Shown here in pieces: positions 19,866 through 29,800 of a DNA stretch of 64,000 bases; the stretch's first letter is position 1, and the number at the start of each line of letters is the position of its first letter. The notes under the pieces were generated by a model that saw only the letters and a list, made by a program, of their open reading frames with translations, had not been told where the DNA came from and did not search any database. Location of the stretch: contig CAWBMS010000015.1 in NCBI GenBank assembly GCA_963790045.1, forward strand, positions 1-64,000. The letters are read 5' to 3'. A program made the translations under genes and the position numbers. The stretch is from DATKMP01 sp963790045 (GTDB taxonomy: Bacteria > Bacteroidota > Ignavibacteria > UBA10030).

Positions 19866-19937
19866 TGAGCGTGGATGGAATCGAACCATCGACCCTCTGC
19901 TTAAAAGGCAGATGCTCTACCCCTGAGCTACACGCTC
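19866..19937 (-). tRNA. tRNA-Lys (anticodon TTT)
   Basis: 72-base gene with acceptor GAGCGTG/CACGCTC, D arm TAGCTCAGGGGTAGAGC, anticodon stem TCTGC/GCAGA around loop CTTTTAA, and T-loop GTTCGATTC. The anticodon TTT reads AAA/AAG. CCA is not encoded. It lies 8 bases upstream of tRNA-Leu, so the two are cotranscribed. Confidence 0.95.
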
Positions 19938-19986
19938 AACTTCTTTTCAATATAACCAATGAATGCTAAAAATCCAACGAACAGTT

Positions 19987-20266
19987 TCAGGATTGCGATT
20001 CTATTTTCGCAGATGGTTGTTCGCTTGATAATTTTTTACGGAATAAAATTGCGAGAGGAATAACGACACAATATCCGAGTACCAACAAAATCGGTGCAAC
20101 AACCAACGGCATGGTCACTATCCCATGGTTCTTGTGAGAGCGCAATATATCCCACCACAAGCAGGAACAAGCCGACGCCAAAAATTTGGTAATTCGTTTT
20201 TGTGAACGGAAGCGATCCGAGGATCGATTTCTTTTTAGTTTTTTTTTCTTCTACACGTGCTGCCAT
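19987..20266 (-). CDS. DUF3098 family small membrane protein (one frameshift)
   Basis: Start at MAARVEEKKTKKK. A basic head is followed by the first membrane segment (NYQIFGVGLFLLVVGYIAL) and SQEPWDS. The frame then fails. The second frame supplies VVAPILLVLGYCVVIPLAIL, the second membrane segment of DUF3098 proteins, and a Lys-rich tail. The break lies near 20110-20120 at GGTCAC, one surplus base. Repaired length is about 92 residues. These Bacteroidetes-group proteins have no firm function; in other genomes they often sit beside cell-division ftsX. Confidence 0.75.
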
Positions 20267-20285
20267 AAATACTCCATAGATAAAC

Positions 20286-20320
20286 AAGAAAAAGCCCGAT
20301 GTCGGGGGGAACACCGGGCT
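20286..20320 (-). terminator. Terminator of the aspS-prfB-lol operon
   Basis: Ten-bp stem with one G-T pair: AGCCCGGTGT against ACATCGGGCT on the minus strand, with a C-rich loop and a T-rich tail (20286-20293). It lies 100 bases beyond lolD and just before the DUF3098 gene. Confidence 0.8.
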
Positions 20321-20356
20321 CGACCGTTTTTATGAACGCTGGTCAGGGGAGGAACC

Positions 20357-20375
20357 AACGTTCCGATCGAACGTT
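20357..20375. repeat. Perfect 7-bp inverted repeat downstream of lolD
   Basis: AACGTTC, 5-base spacer, GAACGTT. It sits between the lolD stop and the terminator, with GGTC/GACC pairs nearby. It may be part of a structured 3' end or a protein site. No family recognised. Confidence 0.35.
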
Positions 20376-20421
20376 ATTGTAGAGAGATTTTTTTTTAATG
20401 TCAAGTTTCTTTTTTTGTTTT

Positions 20422-21117
20422 TTAAAATTTTCTTTCGTGATGCAATTTGCCTTCCGTCAAACGCAGCACGCGTGAAGCGCGCCGTGTTAAATCCGGATTA
20501 TGTGTTGCAACGATAAAAGTAATACCAAAATCTTCGCTTAGCTGTACAAGCAGTTTGTGCAACGCAAATCCATTTTCTTCATCTAAATTGCCGGAAGGTT
20601 CATCAGCAAGGATGAGCTGTGGATTATTCATGAGCGCACGCGCTACCGCAACACGCTGCTGTTCGCCGCCGGATAGCGCATTCGGTTTGTGATCCATCCG
20701 TGCACTCAACCCGACTTGTTGCAGCAGCATCTCTCCTCTTCGCGAAACTTCACGGATGGTTTTGCCGGAAATCAAAGCCGGCATACAAACATTTTCTAAT
20801 GCAGAAAATTCCGGTAAGAGATGGTGAAACTGAAAGACGAATCCCATCACTTGGTTTCGAAAAGCAGCGAGCGCTTCTTCGCTCAACGTAGATAAATCCC
20901 GTCCGTCCACACGAACATAGCCGCTTGTGGCGCGATCCAATCCGCCAAGAATGTGCAGCAAGGTGCTTTTACCGGAACCCGACGGCCCTACCACCACTAC
21001 AAATTCACCGCGCTTCAACTCCACATCGGCGCCTTTCAATACCGGTAAAACACTTTCCGTTCCGGTACGATATTCTTTCCAAATATTTTCTGCTGTTAAA
21101 ATAATTTCTCGTTTCAT
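20422..21117 (-). CDS. lolD: Lipoprotein-releasing ABC transporter ATP-binding protein (LolD-type)
   Basis: ATPase of the system that extracts mature lipoproteins from the inner membrane. About 231 residues from MKREIILTAENIWKEY, whose ATG overlaps the preceding permease stop (TAATG). Walker A GPSGSGKST near 40, Q-loop VFQFHHLLPEFSALENV, signature LSGGEQQR near 145, Walker B LILADEPSGNLDE near 165 and the switch His in VATHNPDL. Directly downstream of two FtsX-type permeases. Confidence 0.93.
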   Translation of the reverse strand: MKREIILTAENIWKEYRTGTESVLPVLKGADVELKRGEFVVVVGPSGSGKSTLLHILGGLDRATSGYVRVDGRDLSTLSEEALAAFRNQVMGFVFQFHHLLPEFSALENVCMPALISGKTIREVSRRGEMLLQQVGLSARMDHKPNALSGGEQQRVAVARALMNNPQLILADEPSGNLDEENGFALHKLLVQLSEDFGITFIVATHNPDLTRRASRVLRLTEGKLHHERKF

Positions 21118-22343
21118 TATTCCCACCTTATCGCTTCTACAGGATTAAGTTTCGCCGCACGGTTTGCCGGATAACGCGAAGCGAACGCACACAATGCAAC
21201 CGCTGCCAAAGCAATGACAAGAACGTCGGTTAATCGAACTTCGACAGGAATAGCAGAAATGATGTACACCGTCGGATCCAATGGAAACAAATGGTACCGG
21301 TATTGAAGATAGACGACAGTAAGTCCTAAAATCAAACCCATTACAATTCCTGCCAGCCCGACAAAAAATCCTTGATAGAAAAAAATCTTCTTGATGTGTT
21401 CATTTGTTGCACCGAGTGATTTTAAAATTCCGATGTCGCGCGTTTTTTCAATCACAGTCATCGTCAGCGAGCCAAGAAGATTGAATGATGCAACAGCAAT
21501 GATGAGACACAATACGATATATGCGCCCCACCGTTCAAGTTTCATGACCGTATATAATTCTCTGTGCAAATCGTACCACGAAAGAATATGAAAGTGATTT
21601 CCAAATTGCTTGGTGAGTGCCGACCGAACATCGTCCGTTTCATCAACGTTCGCACAACGAATATCGATGCCATCTATTCGGCCAGGTTTGCTAAACAGGG
21701 ATTGCCCGCTTTCAAGATTGGTGAATGCATAATACGCATCGTAATCTTTATTGTTCGATTCATAAATACCCGTAATGTGATATCTGCGGATAAATGGAAG
21801 TCCCATTTGCATCACCGACAATTCAGCACCCGCAGGACTGACTAAGGCAATCGTATCGCCGATCACCGTGCCAAGCCGATCCGCCAAGACCATTCCAATA
21901 ACGATATTATTTTGTTTCTCGTTGCCTAAATCAAGTTCGCCTAAAACAATTTTCTCACTTATGCCGGATACCTGCGCAACTTTTGATGATTCTAACGCTC
22001 GAATATTGACAACACGATTGACATTTTTTGAAACAATGAGCGCCTTCCCTGCAACAAATTGTGAATATCCTTTTACATTTTTTTGCTGCTCAAGCGCAGT
22101 AATTAAGCGGGCATAGTTCGCGCTGTCCGGTGGTGTTGACCATTCAATGCGAAGGTGTGGATCGAAGTTGATAAGAATCGCAGAGACTAAACTTCCGAAT
22201 CCATTGAAAACCGAAAGAACAATAATTAATGCTGCCACACCAATGGTAACACCAACGACGGAAATCGCCGAAATGATAGAAACGAACCGTGTTCCTTTTT
22301 TCGTACTGAAATATCTGAGCGCTATGAATTGTTCAAACGACAT
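21117..22343 (-). CDS. Lipoprotein-releasing ABC permease (LolC/LolE family), second copy
   Basis: 408 residues. One membrane helix follows the N-terminal FIALRYFSTKKGTRFVSIIS. A large periplasmic region (about 50-265) comes next, then three helices in the FtsX domain near the C-terminus (GSLTMTVIEKTRDIGILKSLGA with the typical E-K-x-R-[DE]-IG-x-LK-x-LGA coupling segment). Paralogous to the preceding permease, so the transporter is probably a LolC/LolE-like heterodimer with LolD. Start and stop overlap both neighbours (TAATG). Confidence 0.88.
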   Translation of the reverse strand: MSFEQFIALRYFSTKKGTRFVSIISAISVVGVTIGVAALIIVLSVFNGFGSLVSAILINFDPHLRIEWSTPPDSANYARLITALEQQKNVKGYSQFVAGKALIVSKNVNRVVNIRALESSKVAQVSGISEKIVLGELDLGNEKQNNIVIGMVLADRLGTVIGDTIALVSPAGAELSVMQMGLPFIRRYHITGIYESNNKDYDAYYAFTNLESGQSLFSKPGRIDGIDIRCANVDETDDVRSALTKQFGNHFHILSWYDLHRELYTVMKLERWGAYIVLCLIIAVASFNLLGSLTMTVIEKTRDIGILKSLGATNEHIKKIFFYQGFFVGLAGIVMGLILGLTVVYLQYRYHLFPLDPTVYIISAIPVEVRLTDVLVIALAAVALCAFASRYPANRAAKLNPVEAIRWE

Positions 22344-23593
22344 TACATAAACCGCAAAAGATTAATCGGGTCAAGTCGAGCGGCAAGCCGCGATGGAACC
22401 CATGAAGCTACTACCGATAACGCCAGTGCAATGACGCTGACCAGAATGAAATTGATCGGCGAAAGTTGAATGGGAACGTGCGTCATAAAATAAATATCGC
22501 TCGGCAATGGAAAGAATCGGTAGCGCAATTCCAACCAGCAAATGAGCCATGCAAGAATATTGCCCAACAGCGTACCGATGAAGCCGATGAGAATGCCCTG
22601 CTTCATAAATATCCGTACAAGCGTTGTCTTTTTCATTCCTAATGCGCGCAGCGTCCCGATCTCTCGGGATTTTTCAAGAATCATCATCAACAATGTACCG
22701 ATAATATTTACAGTCGCAACGATGGCAATCAATCCTAAAATAATCGGTACAGGTTTTTTTTGAAGATCGACCCATACAAAGAGATTATGATATTGCTGAT
22801 ACATCGTGCGTGCATAATAGGGATAACCAAGATCATCGGGAATATGTTCGGCAAGCGACGGCAAGCTATCGGTATTTGCCACAAGCATATCGAAACCATT
22901 GACGGTTTTACCGATCTGAAACAATCGCTGTGCGTTGCGCAAATTGATGTAGGCAATGCTGCCGTCATAATCCGCCATGCCCGTTTCATAAATACCGCTG
23001 ATTTGAAATTGCATAATGCGCGCTTGTGCAAGCGATAACGATGCACCGCCCAACGCATACGCCAGTACTTTATCGCCAATGTGAACGTGAAGTTTTTCGG
23101 CAAGCCGTTTTCCAAGAATCATGGTTTGCAGTCCGGTTTCTTTTTCTGCTAAATCATATTTCCCTTCCACTAATCTTCGTTTTGCGGCAGATATATCGTT
23201 TACCGGATCAACACCTTTTATCAAAATGCCATCGATCTCTGCATCGGAACGAACCATGCCTTCGCGTGTAGCATACGGCGCCATTTCTACCACGTCGGGA
23301 TAGCGAGACATCACTTTCTCGATGGTGCGTTCCGGTTCCGATAATAATTGGTTTTGAAATGCGAAGAGCTGCATGTGTGCCGTAAAACTGACAACATTTT
23401 CTTTAATGGTTTTTTCAAAGCCATCTAAAATCGAAAGTGTAATGATCAAACTCGCAACGCCAAGCATCACGCCAAGAATCGCGATGGAAGTAATAAACGA
23501 AACAAATCCGCGATTATGCCGAGACGTTAAATAACGCAAGGCAATAAAATTCGATGCATGTTCTGTGCGGCGTTTTTTACGCAATCGTTTCAC
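22343..23593 (-). CDS. Lipoprotein-releasing ABC permease (LolC/LolE family), first copy
   Basis: 416 residues with the same layout: basic head RKKRRTEHASNFIALRYLTS, helix 1 (FITSIAILGVMLGVASLIIT), a periplasmic domain, and the FtsX domain containing LEKSREIGTLRALGM and two more helices. The gene overlaps the prfB stop by 17 bases and the next permease by TAATG, so all are translationally coupled. Which subunit is LolC and which LolE cannot be decided. Confidence 0.88.
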   Translation of the reverse strand: MKRLRKKRRTEHASNFIALRYLTSRHNRGFVSFITSIAILGVMLGVASLIITLSILDGFEKTIKENVVSFTAHMQLFAFQNQLLSEPERTIEKVMSRYPDVVEMAPYATREGMVRSDAEIDGILIKGVDPVNDISAAKRRLVEGKYDLAEKETGLQTMILGKRLAEKLHVHIGDKVLAYALGGASLSLAQARIMQFQISGIYETGMADYDGSIAYINLRNAQRLFQIGKTVNGFDMLVANTDSLPSLAEHIPDDLGYPYYARTMYQQYHNLFVWVDLQKKPVPIILGLIAIVATVNIIGTLLMMILEKSREIGTLRALGMKKTTLVRIFMKQGILIGFIGTLLGNILAWLICWLELRYRFFPLPSDIYFMTHVPIQLSPINFILVSVIALALSVVASWVPSRLAARLDPINLLRFM

Positions 23594-24699
23594 TTTGTTT
23601 TCCTGAAGATGCTAATAAGTAACTCTTGATGAACTCATCCAGATCGCCGTCCATCACCGCTTGCACATCTCCATTTTCTGTCCCGGTACGATGGTCTTTG
23701 ACTAATTGATACGGTTGAAACGTGTACGAACGAATCTGACTTCCCCATTCAATTTTTTTCTTTGTGTTTTCGATAGCATCCAACCGTGCCTGCTCTTCTT
23801 CTCTGCGTAATTGATACAAGCGAGATTTCAACATTTTCATTGCTCGTTCACGGTTTTGAAATTGCGAACGCTCTTGCTGGCACGCAACAACGATACCTGT
23901 CGGTTCGTGAGTAATACGCACGGCCGTCTCAACTTTATTTACGTTCTGCCCGCCTTTACCGCCAGATCGATACGTGTCGATTCTTAAATCAGCAGGATTA
24001 ATTTCAATCTCGACATCGTCTTCAACTTCAGGATAAACATAGACAGATGCGAATGATGTATGCCGCCGTGCGTTGGCATCGAACGGCGAAATACGTACCA
24101 ACCGATGCACTCCGTTTTCTGCTTTTAAATATCCGTAAGCACTTTTGCCTTGCACTTCCACTGTTGCGCTTTTGATACCGGCACCTTCGCCTTCAAGCAT
24201 ATCGGCAAGATAAACCTTATACCCCTGACGTTCGCACCAGCGTGTGTACATTCGCAGTAACATTTCTGCCCAATCTTGCGCTTCCGTTCCACCCGCTCCT
24301 GAATGAATTGTAAGCAATGCATTGCGTCCGTCATCAGGACCGCTTAACATATTTTTTAATTCAAGCGATTCAATTTCAGATTGGAGCTTTTGTAAATCGC
24401 GCTGAATCTCTGGTTCAATGCTGGAGTCATTTGATTCCTCTGCAAGCTCAATTAACGCAATCGTATCTTTTGCAAGAGCATCTAAATGCTGCCATCCATC
24501 AATCCATTCTTTGCGCTCATTGATGTGCTGAATCACTTTTTGTGCCGTGACATTATCCGTCCAAAAATCTGCGCCAGTTGTCCGCGTTTGTAATTCCTGT
24601 ACTTCTACTTCTTTTTTATCCAGGTCAAAGATACCCCCGAAGTTGTACCAATCGTTTTTGTTCTTCAACCAATTGCAATTTTAAATCTGATAAACTCAC
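23577..24699 (-). CDS. prfB: Peptide chain release factor 2 with programmed +1 frameshift
   Basis: Terminates translation at UGA and UAA. A GTG start at 24699 (AGGAG upstream, inside the end of aspS) opens 24 codons: SLSDLKLQL ... LRGYL, then an in-frame UGA. Slippage +1 on CTT-TGA-C continues as DLDKKEVEVQEL to the end, 373 residues in all. Later motifs are GGTEAQDWAEML, the SPF tripeptide of RF2 (RISPFDANARRH), and GGQNVNKVETAVRI with the peptidyl-hydrolysis GGQ. This is the classical autoregulated arrangement and not one of the suspected consensus errors. Confidence 0.95.
24624..24640 (-). promoter_or_regulatory. prfB programmed frameshift site
   Basis: On the minus strand CGG-GGG-TAT-CTT-TGA-C matches the E. 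coli AGG-GGG-TAT-CTT-TGA-C signal: an internal G-rich Shine-Dalgarno-like stretch three bases before CUU, then UGA. Low RF2 slows termination and promotes +1 slippage. Confidence 0.93.
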
Positions 24700-24700
24700 C

Positions 24701-26483
24701 CTAAACTCCTTTATGATCGACTTTTATGTGAAGCTCTCTGAGTTGTTTTAGATCGACATTCGATGGAGCATCATCCATCAGCGAAGCACCGCTGCTGGTT
24801 TTGGGAAACGCGATAACATCACGAATCGATTCCGATCCGGTCATCAACATCAGAATGCGATCAACACCGAACGCGATGCCGCCGTGCGGTGGTGCGCCGT
24901 ATTTAAATGCATCCAGCATAAAGCCAAACTTCGCCTGTGCTTCTTCCGGTCCGATACTCATCAACTGAAAAATTTTACTTTGCAGTTCTGAACTCCAGAT
25001 ACGGATGCTGCCGCCGCCGATTTCATTTCCATTCAACACAATATCGTACGAACGTGCGCGAACTTTACCGGGATCACTTTCCAAGAATGGAACATCTTCC
25101 GGTTTCGGCGACGTGAACATGTGATGCATCGCAGCAAAGCGTTTTGCTTCTTCATCGTACTCGAACAATGGAAAATCGACAACCCACAAAAAATTCCACA
25201 AACCCGCTGGGATAAGATTATGTCTATTCGCCATTTCCAGACGTAAAGTTCCTAAAATAGTCAGCGCCTTTTTCCAAGTTCCAGAAACAATCAAAACCAG
25301 ATCACCAACGTTCGCTTCTGCTTTGACAACGATGGTATTAATTTCCTCTTGCGATAAAAATTTTTCTGATGAGCATTCATTTTTATCCGCTTGAACTTTA
25401 ATATACACAAGTCCACCGGCGCCGAGTGTTTTGACGTAATTCGTCAATCCGTCAAGCTGGTTGCGCGTGTATGCACCTAAACCGGTAAAGGTAATGCCGG
25501 CAACGATACCGCCGCGCTTTACTGTATCGCTGAACACTTTGAAATGAGAATTAGCAACGACCTCTGTGAACTGATGAATCGTTGCACCAAATCGAGTGTC
25601 CGGTTTGTCGCTGCCGTATGTTTCCATCGCTTCTTTATACGTCATTCGCGGAAACGGAGTTGTAACCTTGTAACCGATAACGGATTGAAATAATTCTGCA
25701 ACCAATTCTTCGGTGGTGTTTTGGATATTGATTTCATCGACGAACGACATCTCGACATCAATTTGTGTGAATTCCGGCTGTCGGTCTGCACGCAAATCTT
25801 CATCACGAAAACATTTGACAATTTGAAAGTACCGGTCAAAACCGGATACCATTAAAATTTGTTTGTATGTTTGCGGCGATTGCGGCAGTGCATAAAATTT
25901 TCCTTGATGAAGGCGGCTTGGCACAAGAAAATCTCGCGCACCTTCCGGTGGTACTTTTCATCAGCACCGGCGTTTCGATTTCGATAAAATTATTTTTATC
26001 GAAGAACGATCTCGTCGCTTGGTACGCACGATGCCGCAACAGCAAATTCTTTTGCATCACCGGACGGCGCAAATCTAAATAACGATATTTCAGGCGGATG
26101 TCTTCGCTCACATCGACAGCATCATCGATGACGAACGGCGGCGCTTCTGACTTATTGATGATCGTCAATTCCGTCGCTTCTACTTCCACTTCACCGGTGG
26201 AAATATTCGGATTCAACATTCCTTCCGGACGAATGATCACTTGACCGGTAACAGAAATGACAAATTCCGAACGCAAGTCTTTTGCCTGTTCGTACGCCTC
26301 AGGATTGTGCTGCGGTGAAAACACTACCTGTGTTTTTCCATAGCGGTCGCGCAAATCGACAAAGATCACTCCGCCGTGATCGCGCCGCGTATCGATCCAT
26401 CCTGTTAAAGTTACGGTCGATCCGATATTTGATTTATTCAATTCGCCGCATGTCACCGTTCGTTTTTTATATGTTAAAACCAT
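24701..26483 (-). CDS. aspS: Aspartyl-tRNA synthetase (one frameshift)
   Basis: Class II synthetase. The first frame holds the OB-fold anticodon-binding domain (VTLTGWIDTRRDHGGVIFVD) and runs to IETPVLMKST. The second begins within the PSRLHQGKFYALPQSPQ block. One surplus base near 25945-25954 (AGTACCACCGG), at GTAC 25951-25954, separates the conserved KST and PEGARDFLVPSR. Later come FRDEDLRADRQPEFTQIDVEMSF (motif 2) and GGIAFGVDRILML (motif 3). About 593 residues when joined, normal for the bacterial type with a GAD insertion. First gene of the operon with prfB and the Lol genes. Confidence 0.93.
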
Positions 26484-26514
26484 GTTTTTCCTTCGAGAGC
26501 CAGAAACGCATCAA

Positions 26515-26554
26515 AACAAAAATGCGAGAAGCGCATTTCAGCGCCTTCTCGCAT
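26515..26554 (-). terminator. Terminator after trxA
   Basis: Ten-bp perfect stem ATGCGAGAAG/CTTCTCGCAT (26522-26531 with 26545-26554), with a run of Ts on the minus strand. It closes dnaE-trxA before aspS. Confidence 0.85.
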
Positions 26555-26570
26555 AAATATCATTGGTGCG

Positions 26571-26894
26571 TCAATTAAGATGTTTGCTGAGTTTATCGAC
26601 CAACGTATTTTTTGGTACCGCGCCGACAAGCTGATCGACAACTCGTCCGCCTTTAAAAATTAATAACGTAGGAATACTGCGGATGCCAAACTGCATCGCG
26701 ATTTGCTGGTTGTTATCGACATCCACTTTTCCAACTTTTAACTTGCCCGCGAATTCATTCGCAAGCTCTTCCACAATAGGCGCAATCATTTTACATGGAC
26801 CGCACCACGTCGCCCAAAAATCCACCAGCACAGGCGTGCTGGATTTTAAAACTTCTTGTTCAAATGTTGCATCAGTTACTTCTATGGGCTTCAT
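26571..26894 (-). CDS. trxA: Thioredoxin
   Basis: 107 residues, standard size, with the active-site WCGPCKM near residue 30, the cis-Pro segment SIPTLLIF near 73 and the buried Asp (LVDFWATWCG). Cytoplasmic disulfide reductant. It follows dnaE by only 3 bases, so the two are cotranscribed. Confidence 0.97.
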   Translation of the reverse strand: MKPIEVTDATFEQEVLKSSTPVLVDFWATWCGPCKMIAPIVEELANEFAGKLKVGKVDVDNNQQIAMQFGIRSIPTLLIFKGGRVVDQLVGAVPKNTLVDKLSKHLN

Positions 26895-26897
26895 CGT

Positions 26898-29800
26898 TTA
26901 TACTCCTTTGATCCGTACGGTGCCGGGTCCTAATAATTCTTTTACAGCATCGGTAAATGCGCGTGCTGGATCGACAAAATATCCTTTACTTAAATATATT
27001 GAATTGTTCACTAATCCGCTACCGATGACATTTAAAAAACACTGACATTTTCCCTTGTAGCGTTGAATCAATTTCACCAACTCAAATGCTTTTTGTTCCG
27101 TTACGGTATCTAAATTTACATTGATCAAAACGCTTTTGGCATATCGTTCACGCACTGTTTCGATGTTCAAAACTTCGTTCACCATCACTTTGATGCCTTC
27201 ATCCGAACCATCGTTCTTGCCGATCACCATCACAATGGAATTCGGTTGCAGCAACGCATAATATTTTTGATACGCATCCGAGAACACGATGCAATCTGCT
27301 TTGCCGGTAAAATCTTCGATTGTGAGAAACGCCATTTGCTTGCCGCGCTTATCGATTTTTTTTTTTACTTCCGTAATGATGCCGCAAACACGTACGGTAG
27401 AATTCGGTTTTACCGTTTCTGCTTCACCGAGCATTGCTGTGGCAAGCCCTTCGATTTCATCTCGGTATCTCATTAACGGATGGCCGGAAACATAAAATCC
27501 CAAAACAGATTTTTCGCGCGTTAGTTTATCCATCTCTGTCCATTCCGCTGCCGCGCGCAACACAGGACGCATCGCAATTTTCGCAGCACCGGTTTCGAAC
27601 AGATTCGACTGCCCTTTGATTTTTTGTTCTTGAACGTTTTGTCCATAAATAATTGCAGCTTCCACATTCTCGAAAAGCTGTGCACGATTTTCATGCATCG
27701 CATCGAATGCACCGGCTTGAATCAATCCTTCAATCGTTTTTTTGTTGACGGAATGTAAATCCACGCGCGTACAAAAATCGAAAATATCTTGAAATCGTCC
27801 CTGCTCGCTTCGCGCTTTTACAATTTGTTCCACCGCGCCGACGCCGACATTTTTTATGGCGCTCAATCCAAAGCGAATCCCTTTCGGCGACACCACAAAA
27901 CTGATTCCGCTTTCGTTGACATCCGGCGGCAGTACTTCGATACCATTTTTCCGGCAATCGTCGATCAACACAACGATACGGCTGGTATTATCCATTTCGC
28001 TGGAAAGCGTTGCCGCCATATATTCGGCAGGATAGTGCGCTTTCAAATATCCCGTTTGATATGCCAGCACAGAATACGCAACGCTATGTGATTTGTTGAA
28101 ACCGTACGACGCAAATTTCTCAATCAAATCAAAAATTTCTGCAGCAACCGCTTTCTCAACTTTTCTTTCAACAGCGCGCTTGACGAATTCTTCTTTCTGT
28201 TTCGCCATCAGCACTTTATCTTTTTTCCCCATCGCACGACGCAAAATATCTGCTTGCGCAAGCGAGAAGCCCGCAATCTCGCTGGCAATTTTCATTACTT
28301 GCTCTTGATAGACGATGACGCCGTACGTTTCTTTTAAAATCGATTCAAGTTTCGAGTGCAAATACGCAATTTTTTGTTTGCCGTTCTTGCGCTCAATAAA
28401 GTCTGGAATGTTTTCCATCGGTCCCGGACGGTACAACGCATTCATAGCGACAAGATCGTGAATCGATGTCGGTTTAAGCTTGCGCAAGTACTCCTGCATG
28501 CCGGGGCTTTCAAACTGGAACAAGGCAATCGTTTGCCCGCGCGTGAATAATTCCAATGTTTGCGGATCACCATCCGGGATTTTGTCCAGACTGATTTTTT
28601 CGTGATGTACTTCTTCAATCATTCGCAATGCATCATCTAACACCGTCAATGTGCGCAAGCCGAGAAAATCCATTTTTAGCAAACCGGCTTCTTCCAAATC
28701 CTTCATATTATATTGCGTCATCAAATCGGTTTGCGGTGTTTTATACATTGGCACAAATTCACGGATATCGCCCGGCGCAATCACAACGCCTGCTGCGTGC
28801 ATCGACACGTTGCGGTTCATCCCTTCGAGTACTGTTGCCGTGTCAATCAACAAGCGAATTTTTTCATCGGTACTTTCTTTCACCCATCTTAAATCAGGAA
28901 TCGTGTTGATCGCTTCTTCGATCTTCGTCACTTTTCCTTGCACAACGGGAATTTGTTTTGTAATGCTATCAATCGTGGAAAGTGGAATTCCTAAAACCCG
29001 TCCAACATCTTTCAATGCCGCCCGCGCCGACAATGTTCCGAACGTAACAATTTGTGCAACAGAATTCTCTCCATACTTTTCCCGCACATATTGAATGACG
29101 CGTTCGCGCGTGTTATCGGCAAAATCCACGTCAATATCAGGCATGGAAACACGGTCTGGATTCAAAAAGCGTTCAAACAGCAAATCGTATTGCAACGGAT
29201 CGACGTCTGTAATGCCCAGCGCATACGCAACAATGCTGCCTGCCGCACTGCCGCGCCCCGGCCCGACACGCACGCCAAGCCGCCACGATGCGGCAATAAA
29301 ATCTTGGACAATCAAAAAATATCCTGCGTATCCCATTTTGCGGATGACAGAAATCTCCTGCGCAACGCGCTCTTGAATCTCCGGTGTTACTTCTGCATAG
29401 CGCTTGGGAATTCCTTCGTGCACTAACTTTTCAAAATAATCATCTGCATTGCTCACGCCGGAATCGGCGGGAATTGGAAAATCCGGCATGTGATTTTTGC
29501 GCAGCTCCATTTCCACATTACACTTATCGGCAATTTCTAACGTTGATTCAATTGCTTCAGGATAATCCTTGAATAGCGCCGTCATTTCTTTAACGGATTT
29601 AAAATACAGTTGATCGGTGCCATATTTCAATGTCGTGTAATCAAGAACATTGCTGCTGCTTGCTTCCGGAATCAACAAAAGAATGTTATGCGCAATAGCA
29701 TGTTCGCGTTTGATATAGTGACAATCGTTTGTGGCAACGAGTTTTAAACCAAGGTCTTTGGCAATCTTTGGCGCTTGTTCTAAAATCGGAAGTTCGGTTT

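Noticed and set aside
20321..20421. Resemblance of GGTCAGGGGAGGAACC to a signal-recognition-particle RNA
   Set aside because: The conserved AGCAG side of the symmetric loop and the surrounding helix are missing.
23577..24699. prfB stop at 24625-24627 treated as another consensus error
   Set aside because: It matches the universally known recoding site in detail, so it is kept as programmed frameshifting.
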